Shown here: piece after piece, positions 54,735-63,886 of the stretch | Layout of the letters: each line of letters starts with the position of its first letter | Numbering within the stretch: the first letter of the stretch is position 1 | NCBI RefSeq assembly: GCF_004343775.1 | Contig: NZ_PTXL01000002.1 | Span: forward strand, 868,001 to 932,000 | Direction: 5' to 3' | Source of the DNA: Burkholderia sp. SRS-46 | GTDB lineage: Bacteria > Pseudomonadota > Gammaproteobacteria > Burkholderiales > Burkholderiaceae | DNA: 64,000 nucleotides | Made by a program: the position numbers and the translations under genes | Notes under the pieces: generated by a model | Database searches by the model: none | Seen by the model: only the letters and a program-made list of their open reading frames with translations | Told to the model about the DNA's origin: nothing

Positions 54735-54791
54735 AATCCCAAAGGGATTCCACGTCCTGGCATAGGACGAACCTCACCGCGTGCGCGGTGA
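54735..54791 (-). other. Three consecutive hairpins upstream of cusC
   Basis: AATCCC/GGGATT (54735-54749), CGTCCT/AGGACG (54753-54769) and TCACCGCG/CGCGGTGA (54774-54791) are perfect stems within 57 bases of the 92-base gap between the Met/Cys-rich gene and cusC. They may terminate part of the transcripts, protect an mRNA end or set relative expression. Confidence 0.4.
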
Positions 54792-54807
54792 ACCTGTCAG
54801 ATTGGGA

Positions 54808-55176
54808 TCAGCTGAGGCGCGGAGGTCGCCACAACCCGTTCGGGTCGCGGTTCGGGAGAGACTGGGTGTAGTGGAACACGACCGGGCCGGCGAGCGCGGC
54901 CGGGCGGCTGATGTCGGCCCGAGGGGCCGGATGGTAGAGGCTGCCGAACTGGCATTGGGCCGTGGACTTGCAGAGCGTGCCCTTGGCCTTCGCCTTGTCC
55001 ACGGACGTCGCTTTCATCGACTCGCAGCCGGGCATGTCGGCGGACATGCCGGCGTCGCCTGCCATGGACATCGTGTGCTGCATCGGACATTCGCCGGCCA
55101 GGCCGCTCGCCGCCAGCCCGCTGACGGGCAGCACCGCGCAAAGCAGCAGGAGGATGAAGGTCCGAAGCAGTTTCAT
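54808..55176 (-). CDS. Secreted Met/Cys/His-rich protein heading the copper operon
   Basis: A 122-residue protein with a signal peptide (LLRTFILLLLCAVLPVSGLAA). The mature part starts with metal-ligand-rich sequence: ECPMQHTMSMAGDAGMSADM, then GCESMK, and a CKSTAQCQFG segment with two more Cys. The rest (YHPAPRADISRPAAL to the end) is not recognised. It is upstream of and codirectional with cusCBAF, so it probably binds periplasmic Cu or Ag. No ribosome-binding site precedes the ATG, and a TATAAT box ends eight bases upstream, so its mRNA may be leaderless. Confidence 0.8.
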   Translation of the reverse strand: MKLLRTFILLLLCAVLPVSGLAASGLAGECPMQHTMSMAGDAGMSADMPGCESMKATSVDKAKAKGTLCKSTAQCQFGSLYHPAPRADISRPAALAGPVVFHYTQSLPNRDPNGLWRPPRLS

Positions 55177-55183
55177 GGCGGCG

Positions 55184-55189
55184 ATTATA
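55184..55189 (-). promoter_or_regulatory. TATAAT -10 box of the copper operon
   Basis: A perfect TATAAT on the minus strand ends eight bases before the ATG at 55176, so transcription would start at or within a few bases of the start codon. No -35 consensus is seen at 17 bases; the nine-bp inverted repeat at 55191-55222 covers that region and could bind an activator. Confidence 0.5.
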
Positions 55190-55190
55190 G

Positions 55191-55222
55191 CGCGGCGGGC
55201 GGGCCATGACGCACCCGCCGCG
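55191..55222. terminator. Nine-bp inverted repeat after the ABC transporter operon
   Basis: CGCGGCGGG (55191-55199) and CCCGCCGCG (55214-55222) form a perfect nine-bp stem with a 14-base loop, 11 bases after the ATPase stop. It may end the transporter transcript or serve as an operator for the copper operon, whose -10 box lies two bases further on. Confidence 0.4.
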
Positions 55223-55232
55223 AGCACCGCCG

Positions 55233-56000
55233 TTACTTCAACCGCCCCGACAAAAACTGCCCCAGCCGCTCGCTCTTCGGGCTGACGAGAATCTCCTGCG
55301 GGTGCCCCTGCTCCTCGATCTTCCCCTGATGCAGGAAGATCACGTGATTCGACACGTTGCGCGCAAATCCCATCTCGTGCGTGACGACGACCATCGTGCG
55401 GCCTTCCTCGGCGAGCTTCTGCATCACCTTCAGCACTTCGCCGACGAGTTCCGGATCGAGCGCCGACGTCGGCTCGTCGAACAGCATCACTTCCGGCTCC
55501 ATCGCGAGCGCCCGCGCGATCGCGACGCGCTGCTGCTGCCCGCCCGACAGGTGCGACGGATACATCCCCTCGACCCGCGCCGGCAGCCCGACCTTCTCGA
55601 GATACTTGCGCGCACGCGCGACCGCCTCGTCCTTGCCGAGCCCGAGCACGGCCATCGGCGCCTCGATCACGTTCTCCAGCACCGTCATGTGCGCCCACAG
55701 GTTGAAGTGCTGGAACACCATCGCGAGCTTGGTGCGCATCCGCTGCAGTTGCTTCTGGTCGGCCACGCGCAGCCCGCCGTTCTTGTCGCGCGTGGTCTGG
55801 ATCGCCTCGCTGCCGATCGTGATCTGCCCCGAGCACGGCTGCTCGAGAAAGTTGATGCAGCGCAGGAACGTGCTCTTGCCCGAGCCGCTCGACCCGATGA
55901 TGCTGATCACGTCGCCGGCCTTCGCCTGCATCGAGACGCCCTTCAGGACCTCGTTGTCGCCGAACTTCTTGTGCAGGTCCTCGACGATGAGCTTGTACAT
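55233..56000 (-). CDS. Polar amino-acid ABC transporter ATPase (HisP/GlnQ-like)
   Basis: A 255-residue ABC ATPase that powers the importer encoded upstream. Walker A is [14 protein letters not shown], the signature [15 protein letters not shown], Walker [15 protein letters not shown] and the switch His [13 protein letters not shown]. The HisP-type insertion ([20 protein letters not shown]) is present, as in histidine/lysine/arginine/ornithine systems. Last gene of the four-gene operon (31-bp gap to the permease). Confidence 0.93.
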   Translation of the reverse strand: MYKLIVEDLHKKFGDNEVLKGVSMQAKAGDVISIIGSSGSGKSTFLRCINFLEQPCSGQITIGSEAIQTTRDKNGGLRVADQKQLQRMRTKLAMVFQHFNLWAHMTVLENVIEAPMAVLGLGKDEAVARARKYLEKVGLPARVEGMYPSHLSGGQQQRVAIARALAMEPEVMLFDEPTSALDPELVGEVLKVMQKLAEEGRTMVVVTHEMGFARNVSNHVIFLHQGKIEEQGHPQEILVSPKSERLGQFLSGRLK

Positions 56001-56031
56001 GCGTGTGTTTCCTTTCGAATGCGTGAACGCG

Positions 56032-56745
56032 TTAATGACCGCGGGGCGACAGGAACGCGAGCCAGCGCGCCTCGAGCTTGCGGAACGCCCAGATGAGCGC
56101 GAAGACGACCAGCGCATACATCACCGCGGCGATGCCGTATGCCTGGAACGACATGTACGTCGCCGAGTTCACGTCGCGCGTGACCTTCAGGATGTCCGGC
56201 ACGGTCGCGGTGAACGCGAGCGTGGTCGCGTGCAGCATCAGGATCACTTCGTTGCTGTAGCTCGGCAGCGAGCGGCGCAGCGCGGACGGCAGGATGATTC
56301 GCGTATAGAGCTTGAAGCGCGACATCCCGTACGCGAGGCCGGCCTCGACCTCGCCGGCCGCCGTCGACTTGATCGCGCCGGCGAAGATCTCGGTCGCATA
56401 CGCGCACTCGTTCAGCGTGAACGCGAGCAGCGTGCAGTTCATCGCGTCGCGGAAGAAGCTGTCGAGCAGCACGTGATCGTGCACGACCTGCAGGCTGTAG
56501 ATGCCCGTGTAGCACATCAGCAGCTGCACGTAGAGCGGCGTGCCGCGAAACACGTAGGTATAGAACCACACCGGCCCCGACACCCAGCGGTTGCTCGACG
56601 CGCGCGCGATCGCGAGCGGCACCGCGAGCAGGAAGCCGAGCGCGATCGACACGACCAGCAGCCACAGCGTGATCGCGAGCCCGCTGAAGCGGTAGCCGTC
56701 GGTGTAAAGGTAGCTCTGCCAATACTGGCTGATGATCTCGATCAC
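56032..56745 (-). CDS. Polar amino-acid ABC permease (HisM-like)
   Basis: A 237-residue inner-membrane permease, five or six helices. [19 protein letters not shown] and the EAA loop [22 protein letters not shown] identify the HisM/ArtM type. GTG at 56745 is the start, overlapping the HisQ-like stop by four bases, with GGAGG upstream. It pairs with the HisQ-like permease to make the translocation pathway. Confidence 0.92.
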   Translation of the reverse strand: MIEIISQYWQSYLYTDGYRFSGLAITLWLLVVSIALGFLLAVPLAIARASSNRWVSGPVWFYTYVFRGTPLYVQLLMCYTGIYSLQVVHDHVLLDSFFRDAMNCTLLAFTLNECAYATEIFAGAIKSTAAGEVEAGLAYGMSRFKLYTRIILPSALRRSLPSYSNEVILMLHATTLAFTATVPDILKVTRDVNSATYMSFQAYGIAAVMYALVVFALIWAFRKLEARWLAFLSPRGH

Positions 56746-57431
56746 AGTGCAAGCCTCCGGACGCCGACCGAATAACGCTTCTCGAGGTGGTGCAGCACGA
56801 CGTTCGACACCGTCGTGATCGCGAGGTAGATCGCGCCCGCCGCAAGCGTGAAGAAAAAGAAGTTCAGCGTGCTCTTGCCCGCATCCTGCGACGCCTTCAC
56901 GACGTCGGCGAGGCCGATGATCGATACCAGCGCGGTGGCCTTCACGAGCACCTGCCAGTTGTTGCCGATGCCCGGCAGCGCGAAGCGCATCATCTGCGGG
57001 AACAGGATGCGGCGGAACACGCGCCAGCCGCTCATCCCGTACGCGAAGCCGGCTTCGAGCTGGCCGCGCGGCACCGACAGGAACGCGCCGCGGAACGTCT
57101 CGGTGAAATACGCGCCGTAGATGAAGCCGAGCGTCACGACGCCGGCCGCGAACGGGTCGATGTCGATCTGGTCCCAGCCGAGCACGTCGGTCACGTCGTT
57201 CAGCAGGATCTGCATCCCGTAGAACAGCAGCAGCATCAGCACGAGGTCGGGCACCGCGCGGATCAGCGTCGTATAGAAGGTGCCGACCGAGGCGAGCACG
57301 CGGTTCGCCGACAGCTTCGCGGCCGCGCCGGCGAGCCCCAGCACGAGCGACGCGGCCAGCGACAGCACCGCGAGCTTCACGGTCTCGACCGTACCGGCCC
57401 ACAGCAGCGGGCCAAATCCATGGAAGAACAT
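56742..57431 (-). CDS. Polar amino-acid ABC permease (HisQ-like)
   Basis: A 229-residue permease. Helices such as VKLAVLSLAASLVLGLAGAA, the LIRAVPDLVLMLLLFYGMQI segment (the R-x-x-P[DE] motif) and the EAA loop QLEAGFAYGMSGWRVFRRIL match HisQ/OccQ. It lies 67 bases downstream of the binding-protein gene and overlaps the second permease gene. Confidence 0.92.
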   Translation of the reverse strand: MFFHGFGPLLWAGTVETVKLAVLSLAASLVLGLAGAAAKLSANRVLASVGTFYTTLIRAVPDLVLMLLLFYGMQILLNDVTDVLGWDQIDIDPFAAGVVTLGFIYGAYFTETFRGAFLSVPRGQLEAGFAYGMSGWRVFRRILFPQMMRFALPGIGNNWQVLVKATALVSIIGLADVVKASQDAGKSTLNFFFFTLAAGAIYLAITTVSNVVLHHLEKRYSVGVRRLAL

Positions 57432-57498
57432 GTGAGCGTCTCCAGTCCAGAAAAGCTGGCGGCGCGCCGCGGCCTCAGCCGGGCGCGCCGCCATGCGG

Positions 57499-58272
57499 TC
57501 AGCCGCCGTAGACGTCGAACGCGAAGTACTTCTTCTCGATCTTCTTGTAGGTGCCGTCCTTCAGCATGTCGGCGATCGCCTGGTTGATCTTTTCCTTCAG
57601 GTCGGCATCTTCCTTGCGCAGGCCGATGCCGGCGCCGTTGCCGAGCGTTTTCGGATCGTCGATATCGCCGCCGGAGAACTGGAAGCCCGCGCCGCGCGGC
57701 GTCTTCATGAAGCCGATGTCGGCCTGCACCGCGTCCTGCAGCGCAGCGTCCAGGCGGCCCGACACGAGGTCCGCATACACACCGTCCTGGTTCTGGTAAG
57801 GCACGATCTGCACGCCCTTCGGCGCCCAGTTCGCCTTCGCATACGCTTCCTGCGTCGTGCCCTGTTCGACGCCCACCGACTTGCCCTTCAGCGATTCGGC
57901 GCTCGGCAAGAGCGGCGAGCCCTTCTTCGCGACGAGGCGAGTCGGCGTGTTGAACAGCTTGTTGGAGAACGCGATCTGCTCGGCGCGCGCCGGCGTCATC
58001 GACATCGACGACAGCACGCCGTCGAACTTCTTCGCCTTGAGCGCCGGGATCATCCCGTCGAAATCGCTCTCGACCCACACGCACTTCGCCTTCAGGCGCG
58101 CGCAGATTTCGTTGCCGAGATCGACGTCGAAGCCGGCCACCTTGCCGTCCACGCCTTTCGATTCGAACGGCGGATAGCTGGCGTCGACGCCGAAGCGGAT
58201 CGTCGACCAATCCTTGGCGTGGGCACCGACCGCGAGGCAGGCGAGGGCAATACTGAGCGCGAGTTTCTTCAT
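57499..58272 (-). CDS. Periplasmic polar amino-acid binding protein (HisJ/ArgT-like)
   Basis: A 257-residue type II binding protein. Signal peptide KKLALSIALACLAVGAHAKD. The mature protein shows TIRFGVDASYPPFESKGVDG, GFDVDLGNEICARLKAKCVW with the HisJ/ArgT-type Cys, SMTPARAEQIAFSNKLF and GVEQGTTQEAYAKANW, all typical of the Lys/Arg/Orn/His binding group. It begins the hisJQMP-like operon. The 274-base region upstream, AT-rich near 58380-58490, should hold the promoter. The exact amino acid (arginine, ornithine, histidine or an opine) is not certain. Confidence 0.92.
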   Translation of the reverse strand: MKKLALSIALACLAVGAHAKDWSTIRFGVDASYPPFESKGVDGKVAGFDVDLGNEICARLKAKCVWVESDFDGMIPALKAKKFDGVLSSMSMTPARAEQIAFSNKLFNTPTRLVAKKGSPLLPSAESLKGKSVGVEQGTTQEAYAKANWAPKGVQIVPYQNQDGVYADLVSGRLDAALQDAVQADIGFMKTPRGAGFQFSGGDIDDPKTLGNGAGIGLRKEDADLKEKINQAIADMLKDGTYKKIEKKYFAFDVYGG

Positions 58273-58546
58273 GGCGTTCCTGTGTATGTCGAGAGGACGA
58301 CGGGCAAAGGGCCGCATTCGCGCCCCGCCCGCCCAACCTGCGCGCCATCCGATCGGTCGCCCAAGTTGTACATACAACTTTGCCGTTTACTCACATCCGC
58401 CAGCAATCCGTGTTTATCTCTAATTGTCGGATGGTTGACTTTCGTTGACAAAAATTTCTTGATTTTCAATTACATATGCATGACATCCAGCTAAACACGG
58501 GCTGACCGGCGCGGCATCGCCGCGCCGATGGTGACGGAACGCTTGT

Positions 58547-59302
58547 CTATACCGGGCGCGACACCGGCACGCCGCCGTCGTCGCCGCGCTTCGCGCCGAC
58601 GGCCTCGAGCCCGACCAGCCGGTAGCCGAACTGCAGCTCGGTCAGCAGGTGCCGCGGCGCCGCCGGCACCTGTTCGAGCTTCTGCCGCAGGTTCGTCATG
58701 TAGACCCGCACGTAGTGCGCGCGGTCGGCATCGTGGATGCCCCACACCTCGGCCAGCAGCTGCCTTGCCGCGATCACGCCGCCGCGCCCGCGAATCAGCG
58801 CGGCGAGCAGGCGGAATTCGAGCCGCGTCAGGTGCACGGGCTCGCCGCCGCGGAAGACTTCGTGCTTGCCGAGATCGACCACCACGTCGCCGAAGCGCAC
58901 GACCGACGACGACTGCCCGTCCTCGGCCGACACGAACGCCGCGCGGCGCAGCTGCGCACGCGCGCGCGCGAGCAGTTCGGGCACGCCGAACGGCTTGGCC
59001 AGGTAGTCGTCCGCGCCCGCGTCGAGCGCCGCGACCTTTTCCACCTCCTGCTGCCGCGCCGAGAGCACGATCACCGGCACCGTCGACCATTCGCGCAGCT
59101 CGCGGATGAACGCCTTGCCGTCGTCGTCGGGCAGCCCGAGGTCGACGATCACGAGGTCCGGCTTGCTGCTCGACACGTACATGCGGGCCTCGCGGGCCGT
59201 CGACGCCTCGCACGTGTCCATCCCTTCCTGTTCCAGCGCCATCCGGACGAACCGCCGGATGTCCGCTTCATCTTCTACGACCAGCACGCGTGAACGGATC
59301 AT
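58547..59302 (-). CDS. kdpE: Response regulator KdpE
   Basis: A 251-residue OmpR-type response regulator for the kdp potassium pump. The receiver has the acidic pocket E10-D11, phosphoacceptor D54 (LVIVDLGLPDDDG) and the conserved Lys in DYLAKPFG. The DNA-binding winged helix ends RVYMTNLRQKLE...LLTELQFGYRLVG, a KdpE hallmark. Its ATG overlaps the kdpD stop by four bases. The C-terminal ~20 residues (GAKRGDDGGVPVSRPV) extend beyond the usual end. Confidence 0.93.
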   Translation of the reverse strand: MIRSRVLVVEDEADIRRFVRMALEQEGMDTCEASTAREARMYVSSSKPDLVIVDLGLPDDDGKAFIRELREWSTVPVIVLSARQQEVEKVAALDAGADDYLAKPFGVPELLARARAQLRRAAFVSAEDGQSSSVVRFGDVVVDLGKHEVFRGGEPVHLTRLEFRLLAALIRGRGGVIAARQLLAEVWGIHDADRAHYVRVYMTNLRQKLEQVPAAPRHLLTELQFGYRLVGLEAVGAKRGDDGGVPVSRPV

Positions 59303-60990
59303 GCTCGACTCTCGTGTTCGATAGCGGGCGGCGCGCCCAACGGCAGACGGATCTCGAACCGCGCGCCGTGCGGTTCGAGCGGCATCGCGCGGATCGAGCC
59401 GCCGTGCGCATTGACGATGCTCCTGCACAACGCGAGCCCGAGCCCCACGCCGGCGATCGACGACACCTGCCGCTCGCGCTCGAACGGCGCGAACAGCGGC
59501 TCGGGATCGCGCACGACGAAGCCCGGCCCGTCGTCCTCGACGAACACGTAGATCGTCTCGCCGAACACGCGCGCGCGCACCGACACCGACGCGTCGGCGC
59601 CCGCGTATTTCGCGGCGTTGTCGAGCAGGTTCATCAGCACGCGCTCGATCAGCAGCGCATCGACGTCGATCAGCGGCAGGTCGGCCGGCAGGTCCGCCTT
59701 CACGTCGCGGCCGGCCAGCACGTGCGCGGAATGCGCGAGCGCGCTGCCGACGATCTCGTCGAGCATGTGCCACTCGCGGTTCAGCCGCACACCTTCGCTC
59801 TGCATGCGCGCGAGATCGAGCAGGTTCACGACGAGCAGGTGCAGCGCCTCGGCCTGGTCGCGAATCGAGCGGGCCAGCCCGGCCGGCTGCCCGGGCGCGA
59901 GCCGCTCCGGCCGCTCGAGCGTTTCCGCGAGGCCGCGGATCGCGGTCAGCGGCGTCTTCAGGTCGTGCGACACCGCCGACAGCAGCGCGTTGCGCAGCCG
60001 CTCGCCTTCCATCGTGACCAGCGTGCGCTGCGCGACCTCGACGTAATGCACGCGCTCCAGCGCCATCGCGATCGACGAGCACAGCGCGGCCAGCAGCCGG
60101 CGGTCGTCGGGGTCGGTCGGCAGCGGCTGCGCGCCGGCGTGCAGCGCGAGCACGCCGCGCACCCGCATCGGCGCCTTCAGCGGCATGTACTGCGCCACCG
60201 CGTCGCCGAGCGCCGCCGTGCAGCGGCCGGCCGGCTGCGCCTGCTCGTAGGCCCAGCGGGCCACCGCCGGATCGACGAAGCCGGCGTCGTGCGTGGCCGG
60301 CAGCCGGTCGTCCGCATCGGGCAGCACGAGCGCGACGTGCACGCCGAGCAGCGGCCCGATCGTGCCGGTGCAGATCGACGCGATCTGCTCGGTCTCGATC
60401 GCCGCCGACAGGTCGCGCGCAACCCGCGCGAGCGCCGCCGAGCGCTTCTCGTTCGCGCGCGCGGCGCACGCCTCCGCGCGCAGCCGCGCCGCGAGCTGGC
60501 CGACCGCCAGCGCCACCGCGAGCATCAGCGCGAACGTGAACACATACTGCGTATCGGACACCGCGAACGACCAGCGCGGCTCGACGAAGAAGAAGTCGAA
60601 GCAGCCGACGCTCACGAACGCCGCCCACGCGCCGGCCGCGCGGCCGAACCGCAGCGCGACGAGCACGACCGTCAGCAGGAACAGCATCACGACGTTCGAC
60701 AGGTCGAACACGCGCAGCAGCGCGTTCGCCGCAAGCGTCGCCAGCCCGCAGATCAGCGTCGCCCACGCGAGCGGCGCGACATACGGCGACGCCCGCCGGC
60801 GCACGTGCTCCGGCGGGCTGCGATCGGGCTCGGCCGCCCCGCTGCCGGGCTCGGCCCCCGCGATCCGCGCGACGACACTCGCGCAGGCGCCCAGGAATCG
60901 CGTTAACGGACTGCGGCCCTTGCGGGCCGTGCTTGATTCGGCGACCTCGCGCAGGTCGTCCACAGATCGGTGCATCGTGTTCTCGTTCAA
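59299..60990 (-). CDS. kdpD: N-terminally short KdpD-like sensor histidine kinase
   Basis: A 563-residue histidine kinase. From about residue 75 it has the four-helix DUF4118 membrane region (YVAPLAWATLICGLATLAAN, VVMLFLLTVVLVALRFG), a GAF domain (ASICTGTIGPLLGVHVAL), the H-box LLSAVSHDLKTPLTAIRG and the ATPase boxes LMNLLDNAAKYA, EDDGPGF and GVGLGLALC. The normal ~370-residue N-terminal part of KdpD, with its Walker ATP-binding site and Usp domain, is absent; only ~70 residues without similarity precede the membrane region. The TTG at 60990 is chosen because GGGAGGG lies just upstream; the ATG at 60975 is an alternative. Confidence 0.85.
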   Translation of the reverse strand: MNENTMHRSVDDLREVAESSTARKGRSPLTRFLGACASVVARIAGAEPGSGAAEPDRSPPEHVRRRASPYVAPLAWATLICGLATLAANALLRVFDLSNVVMLFLLTVVLVALRFGRAAGAWAAFVSVGCFDFFFVEPRWSFAVSDTQYVFTFALMLAVALAVGQLAARLRAEACAARANEKRSAALARVARDLSAAIETEQIASICTGTIGPLLGVHVALVLPDADDRLPATHDAGFVDPAVARWAYEQAQPAGRCTAALGDAVAQYMPLKAPMRVRGVLALHAGAQPLPTDPDDRRLLAALCSSIAMALERVHYVEVAQRTLVTMEGERLRNALLSAVSHDLKTPLTAIRGLAETLERPERLAPGQPAGLARSIRDQAEALHLLVVNLLDLARMQSEGVRLNREWHMLDEIVGSALAHSAHVLAGRDVKADLPADLPLIDVDALLIERVLMNLLDNAAKYAGADASVSVRARVFGETIYVFVEDDGPGFVVRDPEPLFAPFERERQVSSIAGVGLGLALCRSIVNAHGGSIRAMPLEPHGARFEIRLPLGAPPAIEHESRA

Positions 60991-61070
60991 TCGCCCTCCC
61001 GGCAAGTCGGATGCGGTGCGGCCACGCGCGCGCCGAAACAGCGCGCGACGCGTGGCCGGATACGCATCGG

Positions 61071-63155
61071 TCAGACGAACGGCGTCAGCAGCATGTCGAT
61101 CAGCTTGATGCCGATGAACGGCGCGACGATGCCGCCCACCCCGTAGATCAGCAGGTTGCGCCACAGCAGCTTCTCGGCGGGCTCGGCGCGGTACTTTACG
61201 CCCTTCAGCGCGAGCGGGATCAGCGCGACGATGATCAGCGCGTTGAAGATCACCGCCGACAGGATCGCCGACGTCGGGCTGTGCAGCCCCATCACGTTCA
61301 GCGCGCCGAGCGCCGGATAGGTCGCGACGAACGCCGCCGGAATGATCGCGAAGTACTTCGCGAGATCGTTCGCGACGCTGAACGTGGTCAGCGCGCCGCG
61401 CGTCATGATCATCTGCTTGCCGACCTCGACCACCTGCATCAGCTTCGTCGGGCTGCTGTCGAGGTCGACCATGTTGGCCGCCTCCTTCGCCGCCTGCGTG
61501 CCGCTGTGCATCGCCACCGCCACGTCGGCCTGCGCGAGCGCCGGCGCGTCGTTGGTGCCGTCGCCCGTCATCGCGACGAGGTGGCCCTTCGCCTGGTGCT
61601 CGCGAATCAGGCGCAGCTTGTCTTCCGGCGTCGCTTCCGCGAGGAAGTCGTCGACGCCCGCCTCCGCCGCGATCGCGGCCGCGGTCAGGCGGTTGTCGCC
61701 GGTGATCATCACGGTCTTCACGCCGACCTTGCGCAGCTCGGCGAAACGCGCCTTGATGCCGTGCTTGACGATGTCCTTCAGCTCGATCGTGCCGAGCACC
61801 TTGCCGCCGTCGGCCACCACGAGCGGCGTGCCGCCGCGGCGCGCGATGTCGTTGACGGCCGCGTCGACGTCGCCCGGGAACACGCCGCCGAGCGCATCGA
61901 CGTGCGCGCGGATCGCCGACGCCGCGCCCTTGCGCACCTGGCGCGCGCCGAGGTCGATCCCGCTCATCCGGGTGCGCGCGCTGAACGGCACCGTGACGTG
62001 GCCGTCGAGATCCGGCAGCGGCGACAGCGTGCGCTGCTTCGCGAGCGTGACGATCGAGCGCCCTTCCGGCGTCTCGTCCGCGAGCGACGACAGCAGCGCG
62101 GCCTGCGCGAGCGTGCGCTCGTCGACGCCCGGCGCCGGCCGGAACTGCACCGCCTCGCGGTTGCCGAGCGTGATCGTGCCGGTCTTGTCGAGCAGCAGCA
62201 CGTCGACGTCGCCGGCCGCCTCGATCGCGCGGCCCGAGGTCGCGAGCACGTTCGCGCGCATCATGCGGCTCATGCCCGCGATGCCGATCGCCGACAGCAG
62301 CGCGCCGATCGTGGTCGGGATCAGGCACACCAGCAGCGCGATCAGCACGGTGAGACTCACGGCCGTGCCGGACGCATTGAGCAGCACGCTGAAGGACGAG
62401 AACGGCAGCAGCGTCACGCACACCAGCAGGAAGATGATCGTCAGCGCGACCAGCAGGATCGACAGCGCGATTTCGTTCGGCGTCTTGCCGCGCTTCGCGC
62501 CTTCGACCATCGCGATCATCCGGTCGAGGAACGCCTCGCCGGGGTTCGCGGTGATGCGCACGACGACCCAGTCGGACAGCACGCGCGTGCCGCCCGTCAC
62601 CGACGAGAAATCGCCGCCCGACTCGCGGATCACCGGCGCGGATTCGCCGGTGATCGCCGATTCGTCGACCGACGCGACGCCGTCGATCACCTCGCCGTCG
62701 GCGGGAATCGTGTCGCCGGCCTCGACGAGCACGACGCTGCCGGCGGCCAGCTCGTCGCTCGGCACGCGATGGGTCGTGCTGCCGTAGCGCTTCGGCTCGT
62801 CGAGCACCTTTGCATACACGCGCTTGCGCGCCGAGCGCAGCGCCTCGGCCTGCGCCTTGCCGCGCCCTTCGGCGAGCGCCTCGGCGGCGTTCGCGAACAG
62901 CACCGTGAACCACAGCCAGCACGCGACCGCGAAGATGAAGCCGGCCGGCGCGTCGCCCTGGCCCGCGAGCGCCTGCAGCCACAGCACCGTGGTGACGATG
63001 CTGCCGAGGTAGACCACGAACATCACCGGGTTCTTCCACTGCACCTGCGGTGCCAGCTTGCGGAATGCCTCGCGCAGCACCGCGCTCCAGCGCATCGGCG
63101 GCACGTCGCCGATCGGCGCGGCCGCGGGGGTGATCGAAGTTTCGATATGGGACAT
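61071..63155 (-). CDS. kdpB: Potassium-transporting P-type ATPase subunit KdpB
   Basis: A 694-residue catalytic subunit. Actuator motif ITGESAPV, phosphorylation motif [15 protein letters not shown] and hinge [16 protein letters not shown] are intact. The helices carrying the ion/coupling path ([36 protein letters not shown]) match KdpB. AAGGAG precedes the ATG at 63155, 22 bases after the kdpC stop. In most genomes kdpB lies directly after kdpA; here kdpC is between them. Confidence 0.95.
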   Translation of the reverse strand: MSHIETSITPAAAPIGDVPPMRWSAVLREAFRKLAPQVQWKNPVMFVVYLGSIVTTVLWLQALAGQGDAPAGFIFAVACWLWFTVLFANAAEALAEGRGKAQAEALRSARKRVYAKVLDEPKRYGSTTHRVPSDELAAGSVVLVEAGDTIPADGEVIDGVASVDESAITGESAPVIRESGGDFSSVTGGTRVLSDWVVVRITANPGEAFLDRMIAMVEGAKRGKTPNEIALSILLVALTIIFLLVCVTLLPFSSFSVLLNASGTAVSLTVLIALLVCLIPTTIGALLSAIGIAGMSRMMRANVLATSGRAIEAAGDVDVLLLDKTGTITLGNREAVQFRPAPGVDERTLAQAALLSSLADETPEGRSIVTLAKQRTLSPLPDLDGHVTVPFSARTRMSGIDLGARQVRKGAASAIRAHVDALGGVFPGDVDAAVNDIARRGGTPLVVADGGKVLGTIELKDIVKHGIKARFAELRKVGVKTVMITGDNRLTAAAIAAEAGVDDFLAEATPEDKLRLIREHQAKGHLVAMTGDGTNDAPALAQADVAVAMHSGTQAAKEAANMVDLDSSPTKLMQVVEVGKQMIMTRGALTTFSVANDLAKYFAIIPAAFVATYPALGALNVMGLHSPTSAILSAVIFNALIIVALIPLALKGVKYRAEPAEKLLWRNLLIYGVGGIVAPFIGIKLIDMLLTPFV

Positions 63156-63177
63156 GAAACGACTCCTTTGCGTTCTC

Positions 63178-63876
63178 TCAGCGTGCGACGGCCGCTTTGC
63201 CCAGCGAGCGGTCGAGCGCCATGTTCAGTTCGAGCACGCGGATGCGGGGCTCGCCGAGCACCGCGAGCTGGCGCGGCGTGGCGACCTGGCCGACCAGCGC
63301 CATCACCTGTTCGACGCTCACTCCGCGCGCCTTGGCGACGCGCGCCGCCTGCAGCCGCGCGTTCGCGAGCGAGATGTCCGGATCGAGCCCGGACGCGGAT
63401 GCGGTCACCGCGTCGACCGGCACCGGCGCGCCTTCCGCGAGCCCGTTCTCCTGCCGGTACGCGCGCGTTCGCGCGGCGATGTCGGCCAGCAGCTTCTTGC
63501 TGGTGACACCCTGGTTGCTCGCGCCGCTGCCGGCCGCGTTGTACGGCTGGTCGACGGTCTTGGCCGGATCGGCGGGATCGGTGCCGACCGTCGCGCTCGG
63601 GCGCGGATGGAAATACTCGGCGCGCGTGAAGTTCTGCCCGATCACCGCGGAGCCGACCGTCGCGCCGTCGCGCACGACCAGGCTGCCGCGTGCCTGCGAC
63701 GGGAACAGCAGGTTCGCCGCGCCGGTGGTGAGCAGCGGGTACGCGAGGCCGGTGACGAGCATGAACAGCACCGACGACGCGATCACCGGCCTGACGAGGC
63801 CGCGCGTCGCGTCGAGCAGCGACGATTCCGGTGCCGGTGCGGCGGCGGGTGCCGCGTGGCGATTGCTTTGAGCCAT
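63178..63876 (-). CDS. kdpC: Potassium-transporting ATPase subunit KdpC
   Basis: A 232-residue inner-membrane subunit with one helix ([23 protein letters not shown], broken by no charge) and a periplasmic domain: [54 protein letters not shown], all KdpC hallmarks. The N-terminal ~25 residues are an Ala/Pro-rich extension. It follows kdpA after ten bases with GAGGAAA before the ATG, and precedes kdpB, an unusual order. KdpC stabilises the KdpAB complex and raises ATP affinity. Confidence 0.95.
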   Translation of the reverse strand: MAQSNRHAAPAAAPAPESSLLDATRGLVRPVIASSVLFMLVTGLAYPLLTTGAANLLFPSQARGSLVVRDGATVGSAVIGQNFTRAEYFHPRPSATVGTDPADPAKTVDQPYNAAGSGASNQGVTSKKLLADIAARTRAYRQENGLAEGAPVPVDAVTASASGLDPDISLANARLQAARVAKARGVSVEQVMALVGQVATPRQLAVLGEPRIRVLELNMALDRSLGKAAVAR

Positions 63877-63886
63877 GTGGGTTTCC

